Assembly (NCBI GenBank): GCA_013350335.1
Contig: CM023535.1
Span: 30,181,631-30,245,630, forward strand
DNA from: Chimonanthus salicifolius
Taxonomy: Eukaryota; Streptophyta; Magnoliopsida; Laurales; Calycanthaceae
DNA length: 64,000 nucleotides
Direction of reading: 5' to 3'
The notes below the pieces were generated by a model. It saw nothing but the letters and a program-made list of their open reading frames with translations, did no database searches and was not told the origin of the DNA. This document shows, piece by piece, positions 1-11,754 of the stretch; the stretch's first letter is position 1, and every line of letters begins with the position of its first letter. The translations under genes were made by a program, and so were the position numbers.

Positions 1-22
1 AACTCATTCTCTTGGCCGAACC
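1..22 (+). mobile_element. Fragment of LTR L0, left of the S1 insertion
   Basis: The last bases (CTTGGCCGAACC) continue at 3605 once solo LTR S1 and one TSD copy are removed. The context is the CT-rich, TTGGCCGAACC-containing segment found just upstream of the GTAAGT-like site in the other LTRs. The LTR starts to the left of the window. Positions 18-22 (GAACC) are the left TSD of S1. Confidence 0.7.
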
Positions 23-755
23 TGTAACACCCCGCCCTTTTCACTCTAATTTTCAGAGTTTATTTATTTATTTTTTTAAATATAATAATCATGTGATCGG
101 GGCGGAGTGTCACAACGCGAGTTAAGTTCGGATCTCTAAATCCGACCCTTAACTGGCCAAGCCCATGTGCGTATGAACTAAGTCCATAAAACTGATCCGC
201 ACATGGTACATATATAACTTGCGGAATTAACTTAGTTTTAATCTAACTGAGGTTATAATAGAACCTATGACTATTCCAATTTTCCATTCTTAGATAGTAA
301 AGTACATAACTTATTCTCCAAAATTACTAATCAATCTTAACTAATCGTTCAATCGAACCATCCAACTTAAAACAAACCATAGCGTCTATCTTAACTACTT
401 ATTAAAACCAACAAATCTAATTACCAAATTACAGTGTCCACATAATTCAAATAACACATCCATGAATAGTCCATTCAAGTCCATTCAAAATCATTCAAAC
501 CGCCCAAGTTTCCTTGCTTGGTCCTCTTCTCGATCCACGTTCTTCCCTTTCCCTGCGTCATCCACTAAGGATATGGATAGGGAGTTAGATCAACGCGCCC
601 AGTAGTGTTTCCGAATAGGGCTACCACATGGTTAGTCAAAAACATACAAATAATATAATAATAACACATGTGTGACAAAATTCCATAAAAGCATGCTATG
701 TATGAAATGGACATGTATGAGTCCCACCCATCACCATTCAACACAGCCATCACTT

Positions 756-905
756 GACGGGATTCTCATCGTCAAGGTAACCCACAGTGGTCTTTCGGAC
801 GCCCCGACGGAGTGTGGCCTCCGGATTCCTCCTGATGGGATTCTCATCATCAGGGTACCCCACAGTGGTCTTTCGGACGCCCCGACGGAGTGTGGCCTCC
901 GGTTA
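756..905 (-). repeat. Tandem hairpin unit, two copies in S1
   Basis: Two copies of a roughly 75-bp unit. Each holds a CTTGACG/CGTCAAG-type hairpin (eroded in the second copy) followed by TTTCGGACGCCCCGACGGAG and ...CTCCGG. It is the reverse complement of the CCGGAG...CTCCG module found in the other LTRs, about 600-900 bp from the LTR 3' end. Confidence 0.85.
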
Positions 906-1393
906 CAACACCATCATCCCATGCCATGCATGAGATGTCTATGCAAACATGTTATTTAGAAACATAACTTTACAATCATATAAGTTATTGAAATCAACAT
1001 AAAACAGCATATGGAATAGTGGTTACAATAAAGGTAGGAAACCTACACTTGTTTATTTTGTTCGACCCTTCCTTTGAACCGTCTTCCGATCACGGCCTGT
1101 ACACCGTTCTAGAAATCCCAAAACCTTATTTACATAACAGCAAGTTAAGCATTCATTCATGTGATTCTAACTTAGTCTAAGTCCCAAAAATCCACTTAAA
1201 CTTCCATGTCCTATCTTAGCCATAAAACCCCATAGTTTTGGTCCTTTTAAACATGTTTTTGGTCTCATTTAGACATAGGATAACAGTATAATGTTACCAT
1301 GTTTTTACCTTTCAAAACCATCCAATAAGCCCATCACTTTGTACAATTTCCATTTTGTAAAACTCAATCCAAATATCCACATAACAGTCCACG

Positions 1394-1740
1394 GGGTTCG
1401 GCCATACATATGGCCGAACCCTATGGTTCTTGGTGTAATTAATCCAACCATTGTCCATGGTTTTAATCCATAATTTAACCATATTATTAATATGGTTCAG
1501 CCAAGCCATAGTTACCTAAAAACAGTAAGCTTATCTTCACTTTAAATCCTTTAAAAGAACTTCAATACATAATATGAATTTCATCTCTCAAACACCATAA
1601 AAATCACCAACTTTTCCTATGGGGTTCAGCCATCCAAAGGGCCGAACCCTATGGTCCATATTTTATCACTTTTAAACATCATAATCCCATATTTAAACCA
1701 TTGATGGACCTGGCCATACGATGGCCAGATCTCATTTTCT
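1394..1740 (-). repeat. GGTTCGGCCAT/ATGGCCGAACC palindromes in S1
   Basis: Palindromic units lie at about 1394-1428 (GGGGTTCGGCCAT...ATGGCCGAACCC), 1620-1652 (one arm mutated) and 1707-1733 (decayed). They lie on the 3' side (in LTR orientation) of the GTAAGT at 1773-1778, as in the other LTRs. Confidence 0.8.
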
Positions 1741-3835
1741 TAACCAATCTATTAAACAAGGGTTCAAAATGCACTTACGAACACCACGTCTCCTTCGGTT
1801 CTTTTGACTCCTTTCTTGACCCTTTATTTCCTCGACCTCTCCTTCTCTCTTACTGTTCTTTGGGCTGAGACTGACCTTGCTGCAATCTCCTTCGAATACT
1901 TCAGCCAGATGACATGGATTTGAGGGAGAAAGAGAGAGAAAGGAAACTTTGATCTTAAACCTTGGTGCCAACTCCTTTTGCTCAAAGTGTGCTTTTATCT
2001 TGGTGAAAGAAATCAACCAAGGACTGACTGCAAATCAGTAACTAGCTATTGTTCTTGCTTTTGGAATGTAGAAGACAGCAAAGAGATAGAGAGATAGAGA
2101 TAGAAAATTGAACCTCTTTTGGCTACTCAAATTCAGCCCAAACTTGCCTCACATGTAACTCCCATATTAATCAAAGTTCTTTATGTTACTTGGGGGTTTC
2201 ATCTATGAAATGAAACACCCCAAGCAACCAACGTGTCCTTGCATGGTTGTTGGTGTAACCTCCTCAAATCCCATTCATTTCCCAACTAGAAGTTTCAACC
2301 AAAATGTGAAACACCCATGAGCCCCAACATTGTAGCCTATAATTTTGAATTTGAAATGCCATAACCCTTATGTAACTCCACCTCCCTTGATTCTCACCAA
2401 TACCCCATGTGGGGGGTTTCATGCATGGAATAAAGCCTCCATAGTATCCAACGTGCATAATACTTTTAATTTTGCAACATAAACACTCCATTTGGAGTTT
2501 CATGCAAGACATAATCCTCCCATAAAATTCCAATGTGTTTATGGATTAAACTTTGAAATACAACTCCCCAAGGTTGTAACTCCCAAAACCATCATTTCAT
2601 TCATCAATATCTTAGGAGTTTCATGCATGTGGTACACCCCCATGCAACCAACGTGTAGGGTAGTTTTGAATTTGAAACAACCCACAAAACCTTTTATCTA
2701 CACACCTCACTCACTTAAAAATAAATATTCCATCCAACTCATTCACTATAATTATGTAAATCAGCTCACTTATTTAACTCAACTATATGATTTTATTTCA
2801 AACTCCAAACAACCCCAATTTAATCAATCTTGGACTCACTTAATGGTCAACAAAGTCAAACCCGACCCATTGGGTCCAAATTGGCCATTTTGACCCATTT
2901 CACAAACTTTGACCCAATTAAATAAAACTTCACCCATTTGATTCACTTGGACCAACTCAACCTTCCAACTCCCCTTTAATTCTCATGCATAGAATAATTC
3001 TCATGCAATCCAACGTGTTTTATGAATCTTTTAACTTTGCAACTCCTCACTACATGTAACTCCCAAAACCTCCACCAACATTTAACACTTAACTAGGAGT
3101 TACATGCATAAGATAACTTCCCCATGCAGCCCACGTTTTTCTTTGTTTTTCACTTGAAATCAATCCATTCCACTCCCATTCACACACATCACTTACTTAA
3201 AACAAACATTCCATCCAACCCATTTATTTAACTCATCCAACTCAACTCATTCATTTAATGTAACTCAACTAATAAATTCAACTCAAATAAACTCCATTAT
3301 TTATTTCAACTCAAACCAACTCAAATATTTAATGAACTTAAACCAATTAAGCTTTGAGCTCACTCCATGATCAATCATGACATACACGACCCATTGGGTC
3401 CCATTTGGGTCCTTTGACCCATTTAACCTCTTTGACCCAAATAAATGTACCTTGCCCATTTAACTTAATTTAAACCTTATACAAGTACATTGAGCAATGG
3501 GTCCCACCATTTTTCTCATCTATGATCATAACCCTTCAATTTATAAATCCAAGGGCATTTTCGTAAATATTGATATATTGAAAAATCTAGGGTATTACAG
3601 AACCAGCTAGTGGTGTTTTCACCAATTGATTAAGCATATAATCAGCAAAGGAGGAGAGGCTAAGAAAGATAGGAAGGCAAGGAGCAAAGGCAAAGGAAGT
3701 TTGGTAAGTGTTTATGTGGTATTTTGTTTAATAATATGGGTTAAATGGGACATGATTTGGCCATGGGAGGGCCAAATCTACCAAAGGTTTAGAGTATGAT
3801 TATTAATGTGTAGTTAGATGGAAAACATGGACATA

Positions 3836-5046
3836 GGGTTCGGCCAGTTTGGATGGCCGAACCCCATGAAATAATATGGTTTTGAGTGATGGTTTTTGTA
3901 AGTTTAAATCCATGTAAAACCATGAAGATTGGTACATGTTTTTGATGAGGCAAAAATAGTTGTTAAAGAATGTTTAAAACATGGACTTGGATGTCATGAT
4001 TGGCCATGGAATGGTCGAATGCATCATGGGTCTAAACCTTGGGTATAAATTGATAAAATGGATCATTGGGTGGCCGAACCCCATGAAATGATGTTGGTAT
4101 TTTGATGGTTTTTGGAAGGTTAAAAACCATGCAAAACCATGGATGTTTTTACATGATTTAATAAGGCTAAGTGTTTGATTAAAAGGTTTAAACTTATAGG
4201 CCATCGGGTTCGGCCAATTGGGATGGCCGAACCCCATGAAATGGTATGATAATTTTATGGTAAATTGTGATGTTTTTGAGGGATAGAAACCATGCAATAT
4301 TATGGGGTTTCTATGTGATTTAAATGGGAAATGGTTACTGTTTTGGGTCAGCCATTGGATGGCTGAACCGTGTAGTTAACATGGCTAAAGAGTAGAGCTT
4401 AACTTGTAAACAAATGATGGGATCATTGAGTAAGAGGACCATAGAAATGGCCGAACCCCATAGATTATTTTGTTGGAGATTAAGGTTTGTTTTATGCTTT
4501 TGTTCTAAGAAACACCTATGCTTAGTTATGGACCTAATATTAATTTGATCAACCATGATAATGATGGAAAGTAGGACAAAAATCAGATTGGTGAGGTTCG
4601 GCCATGAAGTATGGCCGAACCCCACTAATGCTCATTGGTGACCCTAGTGTTTAGTTACTAATGTTGATGGATGGACTTAGTTGTTAATTTATATGTATGT
4701 AAGAATGATTTAAAGACCAAATTAAGTGGTGAGGTTTGGCCATGTTGTATGGCCGAACCCCACCAAGGTGGATTAGTTATGGTTATTGGTTTTAAGAAAA
4801 TTAAACAAAAGGTTAGCCTAAATGGCATAAAGGTAATTATGGATGAAATGATCAAAGATGAAGTGATCATAGGATTGGATATACGAACCCCACTTATGAA
4901 TATTTTTGGATATTGATTTTAATGGGCTGCTTTAATGAAGCTAGTGGATGGAATTATTAAACCAAGGGACTTGATTTGGGGACTTTAAAACAATGACAAA
5001 TATGGAAAAGAAAAAGGGACCAACTTAGATGATAACATGGCCGAAC
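3836..5046 (+). repeat. GGTTCGGCCAT palindrome array in L0
   Basis: Units stand near 3838, 4205, 4347 (decayed), 4592 and 4732, with single arms near 4070, 4448 and 5040. Arms are 10-15 bp with a 4-7 bp loop. Flanking bases extend the stem in pairs: GTG...CAC at 4592 and 4732, and ATGGGG-like elsewhere. Confidence 0.85.
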
Positions 5047-5388
5047 CCATTCAGATGTATTGTGGGATTAAAGTCGATTCATGGTTTATGTGAATAAGGT
5101 GACAGATCTCTTTGACGGCACGCTAGTCGGGATCGGTTGACGCTTGAAAGGAACGGTCACTTAAGCGAATTCTCTGTAGGCTTCCTACCTACTTGTAACC
5201 ACTATGAGGATTAGTTTTATCATGATTTTGATAAGATATGTTGTTATTATTATTATGTTTCAATTGGATTTTGAATCATGAGATTTATTTACATATTGCA
5301 TCTATTCATTGGCATCTCATGCATGGACATGGGATGATGATTATGGAACCCGGAGCCCACACTCCGGTGATATGCTGTGATGCAACTG

Positions 5389-5690
5389 TGAAACCTCCTT
5401 AGGCGATGAGGATCCCGCCAGGAGTAGTATCATGATGATGATAATACATTGGTCTCCTTAGGCGATGCAGGTGCCGCCAGGAGAAATGTTATAATGATGA
5501 GAAATACATTGGTCTCCTTAGGCGATGCAGGTCCTGCCAGGAGAAATGTTATAATGATGAGAATCACATTGGTCTCCTTAGGCGATGAGGGTCTCGCCAA
5601 GAGAAATAATATGATGATGAGAGCCACATCGGCCTCCTTAGGCGATGAGGGTCCCGCCAGGAGGAATATCATCAAGAAGAAATGAAAGTG
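5389..5690 (+). repeat. Five tandem 60-bp hairpin repeats
   Basis: The period is exactly 60 bp for five units. Each contains CTCCTTAGGCGATG...CGCCAGGAG, which can fold with CTCCT/AGGAG and GGCG/CGCC stems. The spacer is rich in ATGATGATGA. Short open frames on both strands here are products of the repeat and have no coding support. The same unit occurs twice in minus orientation in X (54825-54915). Confidence 0.92.
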
Positions 5691-6371
5691 TATTGTGATT
5701 TACCTTGACGATAAGAGTCTCGTAAAGTGATGGCTATGAATATGCATGATGGGAGGGACTCATTACATGTGCATATTTACATAGCATTGATTTACCTGTT
5801 TTGATGACCATATATATTATGATATATGCATGTTTTTATATACTAACCATGTGGTAGCCCTAATCGGAAATCCTACTGGGCGCGTTGATCTGACGCCCTA
5901 ATTCTATCCATAGAGGATAATGCAGGAATTGGAAAAGGGAAAGAGAAGGTCGTGGACCTGGAGGGGAGCCAAGCTTAAACGCTTGATTGATGATTGGGAT
6001 GTCTTTATTACTATCTTTTGAGTTATATTTTATGGACATGTAACAGCTAGTAAACTTTGTTATGGTTTGTTTATGGTATTGACAATGGATGTTTGGATTA
6101 AGTTATTTAATAATTGAGACTTGTACTTGCTATCTATTAAGTTTAATTCCGCAATTGGTCTAGTTTTATTCCGCATGACTTGATTAGTTCCATGTGTGGA
6201 TTATTATTCATGGTTTAGTCCATGCACACATGGGTGGCTAGTTAAGGGTCGGACATTGGATGTCCGAACTTAGCTCGCGTCGTGACGCAGCCCGCTCTCT
6301 TCCAGTGTTATTCTATTATTATTTTTAAAAAAAATTAGACTCTGATTTCTCGGAGAGGGCGGGGCGTTACA

Positions 6372-8149
6372 AAATGATTACTTATCAAACACGAAAATTA
6401 TTGGTTGAGGATTCAGATGACTGAATCATGGATTAAGTCTGCTGAATTATATTGCCTGAACACACAGTAAAACTGAACCAAAGTCAGTCGACTGAAAGAG
6501 GATTGACCGAGAATACAAAGGGTTTGACTCAAAGTCAGCCGACTGAATCTGTGATTCAGTCGACTAAAAGGTAACGAGTCAAGGAATAAACAGTACTGAG
6601 TTGGGTTTCAGACGACTAAATGTGTATTTCAGTCGACTGAAAGTTTACAGTAAGGCAGAACACTGTATCTGGGTATGATTCAGTTGACTGAATTCATGAT
6701 TCAGCCGACTGAATTGAAAGGTTGATTTTTAACGACGTTTTCAGGAACTTAAGTGTATCTGGAAAGATGTAGAAGATGATAGAAATTATATGGATAATCA
6801 AATTGACATAAGTATGTGATTAAATTTATTAAGGTAAAGAGATTTCACAAAAGGGTTATCGATTTGGTTGTGATGTGATCGTCGTCGAAATCTTCGTAAA
6901 CAACAAAGACAGTATACTGGGATTGGATAGGATTCCTACCTTATTGAAGTACATGTGGATCTTATATATATTTGTGTTGCTGATTTTGTATTTCCCAACA
7001 TGATGAATGACTTTGATTTATGAAATGTATATAATTATGAACTGTTTTCGATGGTATCATGTAATTTGAAATAGAAAGGCATTATGGCATTCATGATCTC
7101 ATGGATGGTATGGGAGGGAGTACATGGGACAACAAGCCAAGTTATGAGTTGTCCGAACATGACTTGGGGCTTGAAAACTAGCTTGGAAGAAGTTATGTGA
7201 ACCATTGATATGTTGGCCTTGTCCGAGATTGCTAGATAGGGGTACGGCGTAATTTTGGCCAAAGAGCTCAGGGGTAACCAGTCCAAAAACCCTGCGCAGA
7301 GGGAGGAGTCCCAGGTCCATTGGTAATCCCGATTAATACACGTGGGGAGGTATAATAGTGACATGGTGGTGCTGTCACAAAACACTACAGACGTAAATGG
7401 CCAAGAAAACACCTTGATATGGCTTTATTTTATCAAGGAAATTATTGATATGATTTGTATGGTGTTGGATATGGAGATTGGGTGAGGGATCATTGGCATA
7501 TGACACCCATGACATGACACATACATTAGCATGATTTGGATATGATTATCATGCGTTGTTTTTGGTACTATGATATGTTTACAGTTTTATTATGATGTAC
7601 TTATTCTGATTTTTATATTGATCATATGTGTACATAACCCTATTTGGAATTCCTCCTGGGCGCGTTGACTAACCCCCTATTTCTACCCTTTAGATGATGG
7701 AACAAGGAATGGAAAGGACATGGGATGTGAAGGAAACCAAGCTTAGGAGCTTGGGCAGTTTTATGTTTATCTTACTTAATTGATTTTGGAACAATCTATT
7801 GAGATAATTGGCATTTTGGGATTGTAATAACTTAGTTTATTTTGCTATGGTTTGATGATATTTTTGGATATTTAAACTTCAGTAAATTTTATGTGATTGA
7901 CTTCCTTGCTTAATAATGATGTCATGGTTATGGGTGAAATCTTATCCATATGTTTATTCCGCAAATATTTGTAAGCGTGTAAACTATTTTAGTAGACTTG
8001 GTCCAAGCACACGTATTGGTGGCCAGTTAAGGGTTGGGTTTTGAAAAGTCGGACTTAGCTTGCGTCATGACATTCCCACTCTCTCTCACTCTATATTAAA
8101 AAAATATATACTCTCATTTTCGACGAGTAAAAAAGGGCAGGGCGTTACA
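6372..8149 (+). mobile_element. D-family LTR, 3' part (D1)
   Basis: The end is GGGCAGGGCGTTACA at 8149. The segment opens with TCAGTCGACTGA-like palindromes (6410-6715). It continues with GGTAGGATTCCTACC (6926-6940), the CATGG...GGGAGGG block and a CTGGGCGCGTTGACTAACCCCC variant of the conserved hairpin, then GTAAGCGTGT...ACACGT near the end. The piece at 52315-53823 is colinear and clearly the same family. Its 5' half is not visible because L0 lies immediately upstream. Confidence 0.8.
6410..6715 (+). repeat. TCAGTCGACTGA palindrome cluster
   Basis: About eight variants of the 12-bp perfect palindrome TCAGTCGACTGA occur, often in pairs joined as CAGCCGACTGAATC...GATTCAGTCGACTG, so that GAATC/GATTC makes a larger inverted repeat. 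The cluster is specific to D-family LTRs in this window (also 26985-27090, 35710-35975, 52318-52400). Confidence 0.85.
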
Positions 8150-8621
8150 TGATAGAACAGGGAATGACAAGGAAACGGACATGAGACATGAAGGGAGCCA
8201 AGTATAGGAGCTTGGAATGAATGAAGTTAATTTATTTAGTTTTGATTGTTTATGATGTATTGGGAGGGCTGTTATTTTGGATTGTAATAACTTAGAATTA
8301 TTTTGCAATGATTTGATGATATTTAAGTTTCAAGTTAAGTATATGGTGATTGGCTTTCCTTGCCTTATAATGTCATGTATACGAATAATATATTATTCAT
8401 ATAAATAATTCCGCAATATATTCAGAAAAGCGTGTGAAATGTTTAAGTGGTCTTAGTCCACGCACACGTAAAGGTGGCCTGCTAAGGGTCGGGTTTTGGA
8501 AACTCAGACTTAACTCACGTCGTGACGTTCCCGCTCTCTCACTAAAAAAAAAAAATAATATATATATATATATATATATACACTCTGATTTGTAGCGAGT
8601 GAAAAAGGGCGGGGCGTTACA
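8150..8621 (+). mobile_element. D-family 5' LTR end of element E1
   Basis: It starts in mid-LTR (TGATAGAACAGGGAATGACAAGG, matching 53377 onwards) directly after the D1 LTR end, so D1 appears to have inserted here. It ends GGGCGGGGCGTTACA at 8621 and is followed by a primer site, which makes it a 5' LTR. A 13-A run (8543-8555) and a TA microsatellite (8559-8580) lie in the region where other copies have only an A-run. Confidence 0.85.
8559..8580. repeat. (TA)11 microsatellite
   Basis: Eleven TA units follow an A-run inside the D-family LTR end. Confidence 0.95.
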
Positions 8622-8623
8622 CT

Positions 8624-8635
8624 TGGTATCAGAGC
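8624..8635 (+). promoter_or_regulatory. Primer binding site of E1
   Basis: TGGTATCAGAGC is the complement of the 3' end of plant initiator Met tRNA and stands 2 bp after the LTR end, the normal spot for minus-strand priming. Confidence 0.95.
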
Positions 8636-9058
8636 GAAACCGGAAGTGTTGAATCTCATAAAGTAAGATTAATGCGGTATCATGTCTCACTGACAAGATA
8701 AGAATCCCAGCTGACCGACTCTTGGGAGTCTGCTGCACGGGGGCTGGATTAATTTACTTTGTTGAGAATCAGACTGTAAGCATTCAATTTGAGAACAACA
8801 CTTTATGAGGAAAATAACAGCAAGGAAAGGACAATCACTATAAATTGTGGATTTATCAAACATTGCAAAATAGGACGTATCTTCCCCGAAAAAGAAACAT
8901 CATAATTTCCCCCAAAATGAGAAACATTATATTATAGATAGGAAAATTTTCCCAAAACAAGAACTACAAGATGATGATTAGGCAATTTTTCCCCAAGTAT
9001 GTGAACATAAAATGTCATGAGAAAACTAAGTCAATCAATGTTTCAATGACTTAGGAAA
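8636..9058 (+). other. E1 leader with CCCC-motif repeats
   Basis: The untranslated leader is colinear with 16833-17313 of TK. It shares the GACCGACTCTTGGGAGTC...GCTGCACGGGGGC segment and the scattered TTCCCC(C)AAAA-type motifs (near 8891, 8909, 8947 and 8988). It ends with ATGACTTAG (AG at 9053-9054) just before the gag ATG. Confidence 0.8.
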
Positions 9059-9363
9059 ATGCCTCCAAAAAGAAGAAATACCCGACAGAACCCGTAACAG
9101 GAAGAGGAACAGGACAGTGTGAACATTCCTGAGGTACCTCCTGAGCTGCAGAGTCTAGTATAAGCTGTAGTCACCTCAATTCTACAGCAACACCAGAACG
9201 ACAATGGAGGCGCAACCTCCAATAAATCATAGGACCGAAATATGGTCAGAGATTTCCAACAACAGTGTCCTTTTTATTTCAAAGGGAAATAAGGACCCCC
9301 AGGAGCGGAGAACTGAATCAAGAATATTACAAAGATCTTGAAGCTGCTCAAGATCACTGGTGA
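9059..9363 (+). pseudogene. gag: gag N-terminal fragment of E1, broken
   Basis: The ATG at 9059 opens a frame starting MPPKRRNTRQNP, homologous to the TK gag start (MPPKRRTRRNQR at 17314). The frame contains several stops, the first at codon 13 (TAA, 9095-9097). It can be followed through PPELQSLV, DFQQQCPFYFKG and ITKILKLLKITGD, the start of the retrotransposon gag domain that includes the first helix. Minus LTR M1 then cuts it at 9364. The gag protein would form the particle core; this copy is dead by both stops and insertion. The rest of E1 is not found in the window. Confidence 0.85.
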
Positions 9364-10004
9364 TGTAACGCCCCGCCCTTTCTCACTATGCTTTCTGAAA
9401 ATCATAGTCTATTTTTTTTTATAAATATAGAGTGAGATAAAGAGCGGGATGTCACGACGCGAGCTAAATCCGAACTTCTAAAGTCCAACCCTTAACTGGC
9501 CAACCCTATGTGTGCATGGACTAAGTCTTTAGTCCATGAAAACGGTTCACACATAATAATATAAACATGCGGATTATAATAGAATCTAAATCTATTCCAT
9601 TTTAGATAGCATGTACTCCGTCAATTATAAATGATTAACTTAACTTTATTAACCAAAGTAACCATTCACAAACCATAGCAAATATCTAAATTATTACATG
9701 CCGCTTACTAGCTACTCAAAATACAAGTCCATGAGTAATTAAAATAAAATAACATCCAATCACATATCCAAGCTCCTATGCTTGGCTCTGATCACATTCA
9801 TCGTCCCTTTCCTTTCCTATATCATCCACTAGGGTAGACGTACGGCGTTAGAATAACGCGCCCAGTAGGTATTCCATTAGGGTCTACACATGGTTAGTAC
9901 AAATCATAGATAATATCATAATGTCAAAAACCATATAAACCATGTCATGTCATGATGTCAAATGCAATGAGTCCCACCCATCACAAGTACATATAAGTAC
10001 CCCC

Positions 10005-10130
10005 ACATAGGTCTTTCAGATGCCCCGACGGAGTGTGGCCCCTCTGGTTTCTTCTTGATGGAAATGCAGATCAAAGTATCCCACATAGGTTTTTCGGACG
10101 CCCCGACAGAGTGTGGTCCCTCCGGTTACA
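10005..10130 (-). repeat. Tandem hairpin unit, two copies in M1
   Basis: Two units containing CTTTCAGATGCCCCGACGGAG or TTTTTCGGACGCCCCGACAG, about 70 bp apart. They correspond to 37520-37650 and 47505-47640 in the N2 LTRs. Confidence 0.85.
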
Positions 10131-10440
10131 TATCCTTCACCCCATGCCATGCATGAGATGCTAATGAAACACATGTTATTTTATATTAAAAAATAGCATT
10201 AAAACTCACATTTGGAACATATCTTTTACAACATAAATTCATCAAAATAAGAATAAACCATCATACATAAACCATATTCCAAAAAGGTAGAATCCTACCA
10301 ATGACACTAATGTGACCTTGCTTTATAATCCGGTAACCGCTCACGATCGTGCCCCACTTGTGAGGTCCCGTTACCTTATTACACATCAATCAATCAAACC
10401 ATGTTCTATTTGATTCTTATATGTGTCTAAGTCCATAAAC

Positions 10441-10910
10441 CCAACTTGTGGGGTTCGGCCATACACTATGGTCGAACCTCACATATTTTGATTTAACCAC
10501 TTACAAGTAACCATTTTAAAACCTTAAGTCCACCAAATACCACTTTGTGGGGTTCGGCCATACACTATGGCCGAACTTCACTTATTTGGTTCTAGTCCCT
10601 CCTTTGAGTTCTTTGATTAACTTAAGTCCAAACACACAATCTATTAATCTAACCATTCATATATTAACCATCTAACACACATAACAACCTAAGTCCATAA
10701 AAACATTCCTTAGTGGGGTTCGGCCATACAACATGGCCGAACCTCACTCCCTTGGTTTTATGCTCATCTTTCAATCCCTTGATCTTTAATTTAGATAAAA
10801 GATCATGACCTCACATCTAATCACCTAAACCATATTTGTTTAACATTGATAACCATTAAAGTCCACCAAACATTTCCCATGTGGTTCGGCCATACGCCAT
10901 GGCCGAACCC
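10441..10910 (-). repeat. GGTTCGGCCAT palindromes in M1
   Basis: Four units stand near 10450, 10551, 10720 and 10885, each GGTTCGGCCATAC..(A/C)TATGG(C/T)CGAAC. The loops are of the ACAC type, the reverse complement of the GTGT-type loops seen in plus-oriented LTRs. Confidence 0.9.
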
Positions 10911-11754
10911 ATGGTCTATCATTTAAAAGTCCCTAATTCCCAAGAACACTCCCCATCTTTTATTTAATTCAAATCAACTCAACTCACTTAACTCATCGCT
11001 TTACTTTAATTCAAATCAACTCAACTCACTTAGTGGTCAACCAAGTCAAATACGACCCTTTGGGTCCCAATTGGCCATTTTGACCCAATTAACAAATTTT
11101 GACTCAATTACCAATCTTGACCCAATTGAATACTGTAATACCCCAGCTTTTCAGTTTATAAATATTTATGGTTTTTGCCATTGAAACTGTGAATTAATGG
11201 ATATGAACCATAGATGGGTAGATATTGGGTCAATTGCCCAAATAAGACCCAACAGATGGTAGATGTGGATCAATGGAAGTAAATGGGTAAGAATTATTTA
11301 ATTGGGTCAAGATTTCCAATTGGGTCAAAAGTCCAATAGGGACCTAATGGATCATATATGAGCTAGTTAGAAGTAAATGGGTAAGGCTTGATAATTGGGT
11401 CAATTGGTCAATTTAGACCCAACGGTCATGGGTTATGTGTTAGAAATAAAATAAATAGGTAAGGTATGTTCAATTGGGTCAAGAGTACTAATTGGGTCAA
11501 TATGGCCAATTTGGACCCAATGGGTCATGGTTGACTATGTTGACCACCAAGTGAGTTCAAGCTTAATTAGCTTAGGACTGATGTGAGGTGGAAATGGAAT
11601 CAAATATTTGAGTTGATTCAAATGAATTAAAGGAATTAAATTAAAACGGTAAGTTGAGTTAAATATATGAGTTGAGTTAAATATATGGGGTAAATTAAAT
11701 GAGTTGATGGAAAGTTGGAGGGGTGCACTTCACCAAGATCAGCTCAAGGTGGTC

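Larger units (their letters stand above)
23..3599 (-). mobile_element. Solo LTR S1 (Ty3/gypsy, minus orientation, 3.6 kb)
   Basis: The sequence starts TGTAACACCCCGCCC and ends GGGTATTACA, the inverted TG...CA termini of a minus-strand LTR. It is bounded by perfect 5-bp TSDs GAACC (18-22 and 3600-3604). No primer site, polypurine tract or coding region accompanies it, so it is a solo LTR left by LTR-LTR recombination. Its reverse complement begins like S2 (44069), so the two are the same subfamily. Terminal double stem: CCATGTGCG (163-171) pairs with CGCACATGG (198-206). A minus-strand GTAAGT lies at 1773-1778. Confidence 0.93.
3605..6371 (+). mobile_element. LTR L0, 3' part (Ty3/gypsy)
   Basis: This is the 3' portion of a plus-strand LTR ending GGGCGGGGCGTTACA at 6371. 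The motifs run in the usual order: a GTAAGT-like site at 3704-3709, palindromes from 3836, a 60-bp tandem repeat (5389-5690), GGGCGCGTT...ACGCCC near 5880, and the double stem CCATGTGTG (6190-6198) with CACACATGG (6225-6233) enclosing CATGG/CCATG. The next bases (AAATGATTAC) are not a primer site, so a solo LTR or 3' LTR is likely. X (54134 onwards) is the same subfamily in minus orientation. Confidence 0.85.
9364..11133 (-). mobile_element. Minus LTR M1, truncated (N2 family)
   Basis: It starts TGTAACGCCCCGCCC and follows the N2 LTRs (36892 and 43460) closely for about 1.5 kb, then lacks the middle part and resumes at TTAATTCAAATCAACTC. It stops at 11133 (...CCCAATTGAATAC), where the N2 right LTR goes on for another 170 bp. 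The stop coincides with the TG start of P1, so P1 probably inserted here. The left flank GGTGA (9359-9363) has no visible partner. Terminal helix: TATGTGTG near 9506 with CACACATA near 9549. Confidence 0.85.

Noticed and set aside
5389..5690. Regular 60-bp spacing, CRISPR-like look
   Set aside because: The whole unit is repeated, there are no unique spacers, and the setting is a plant LTR. It is a tandem repeat.
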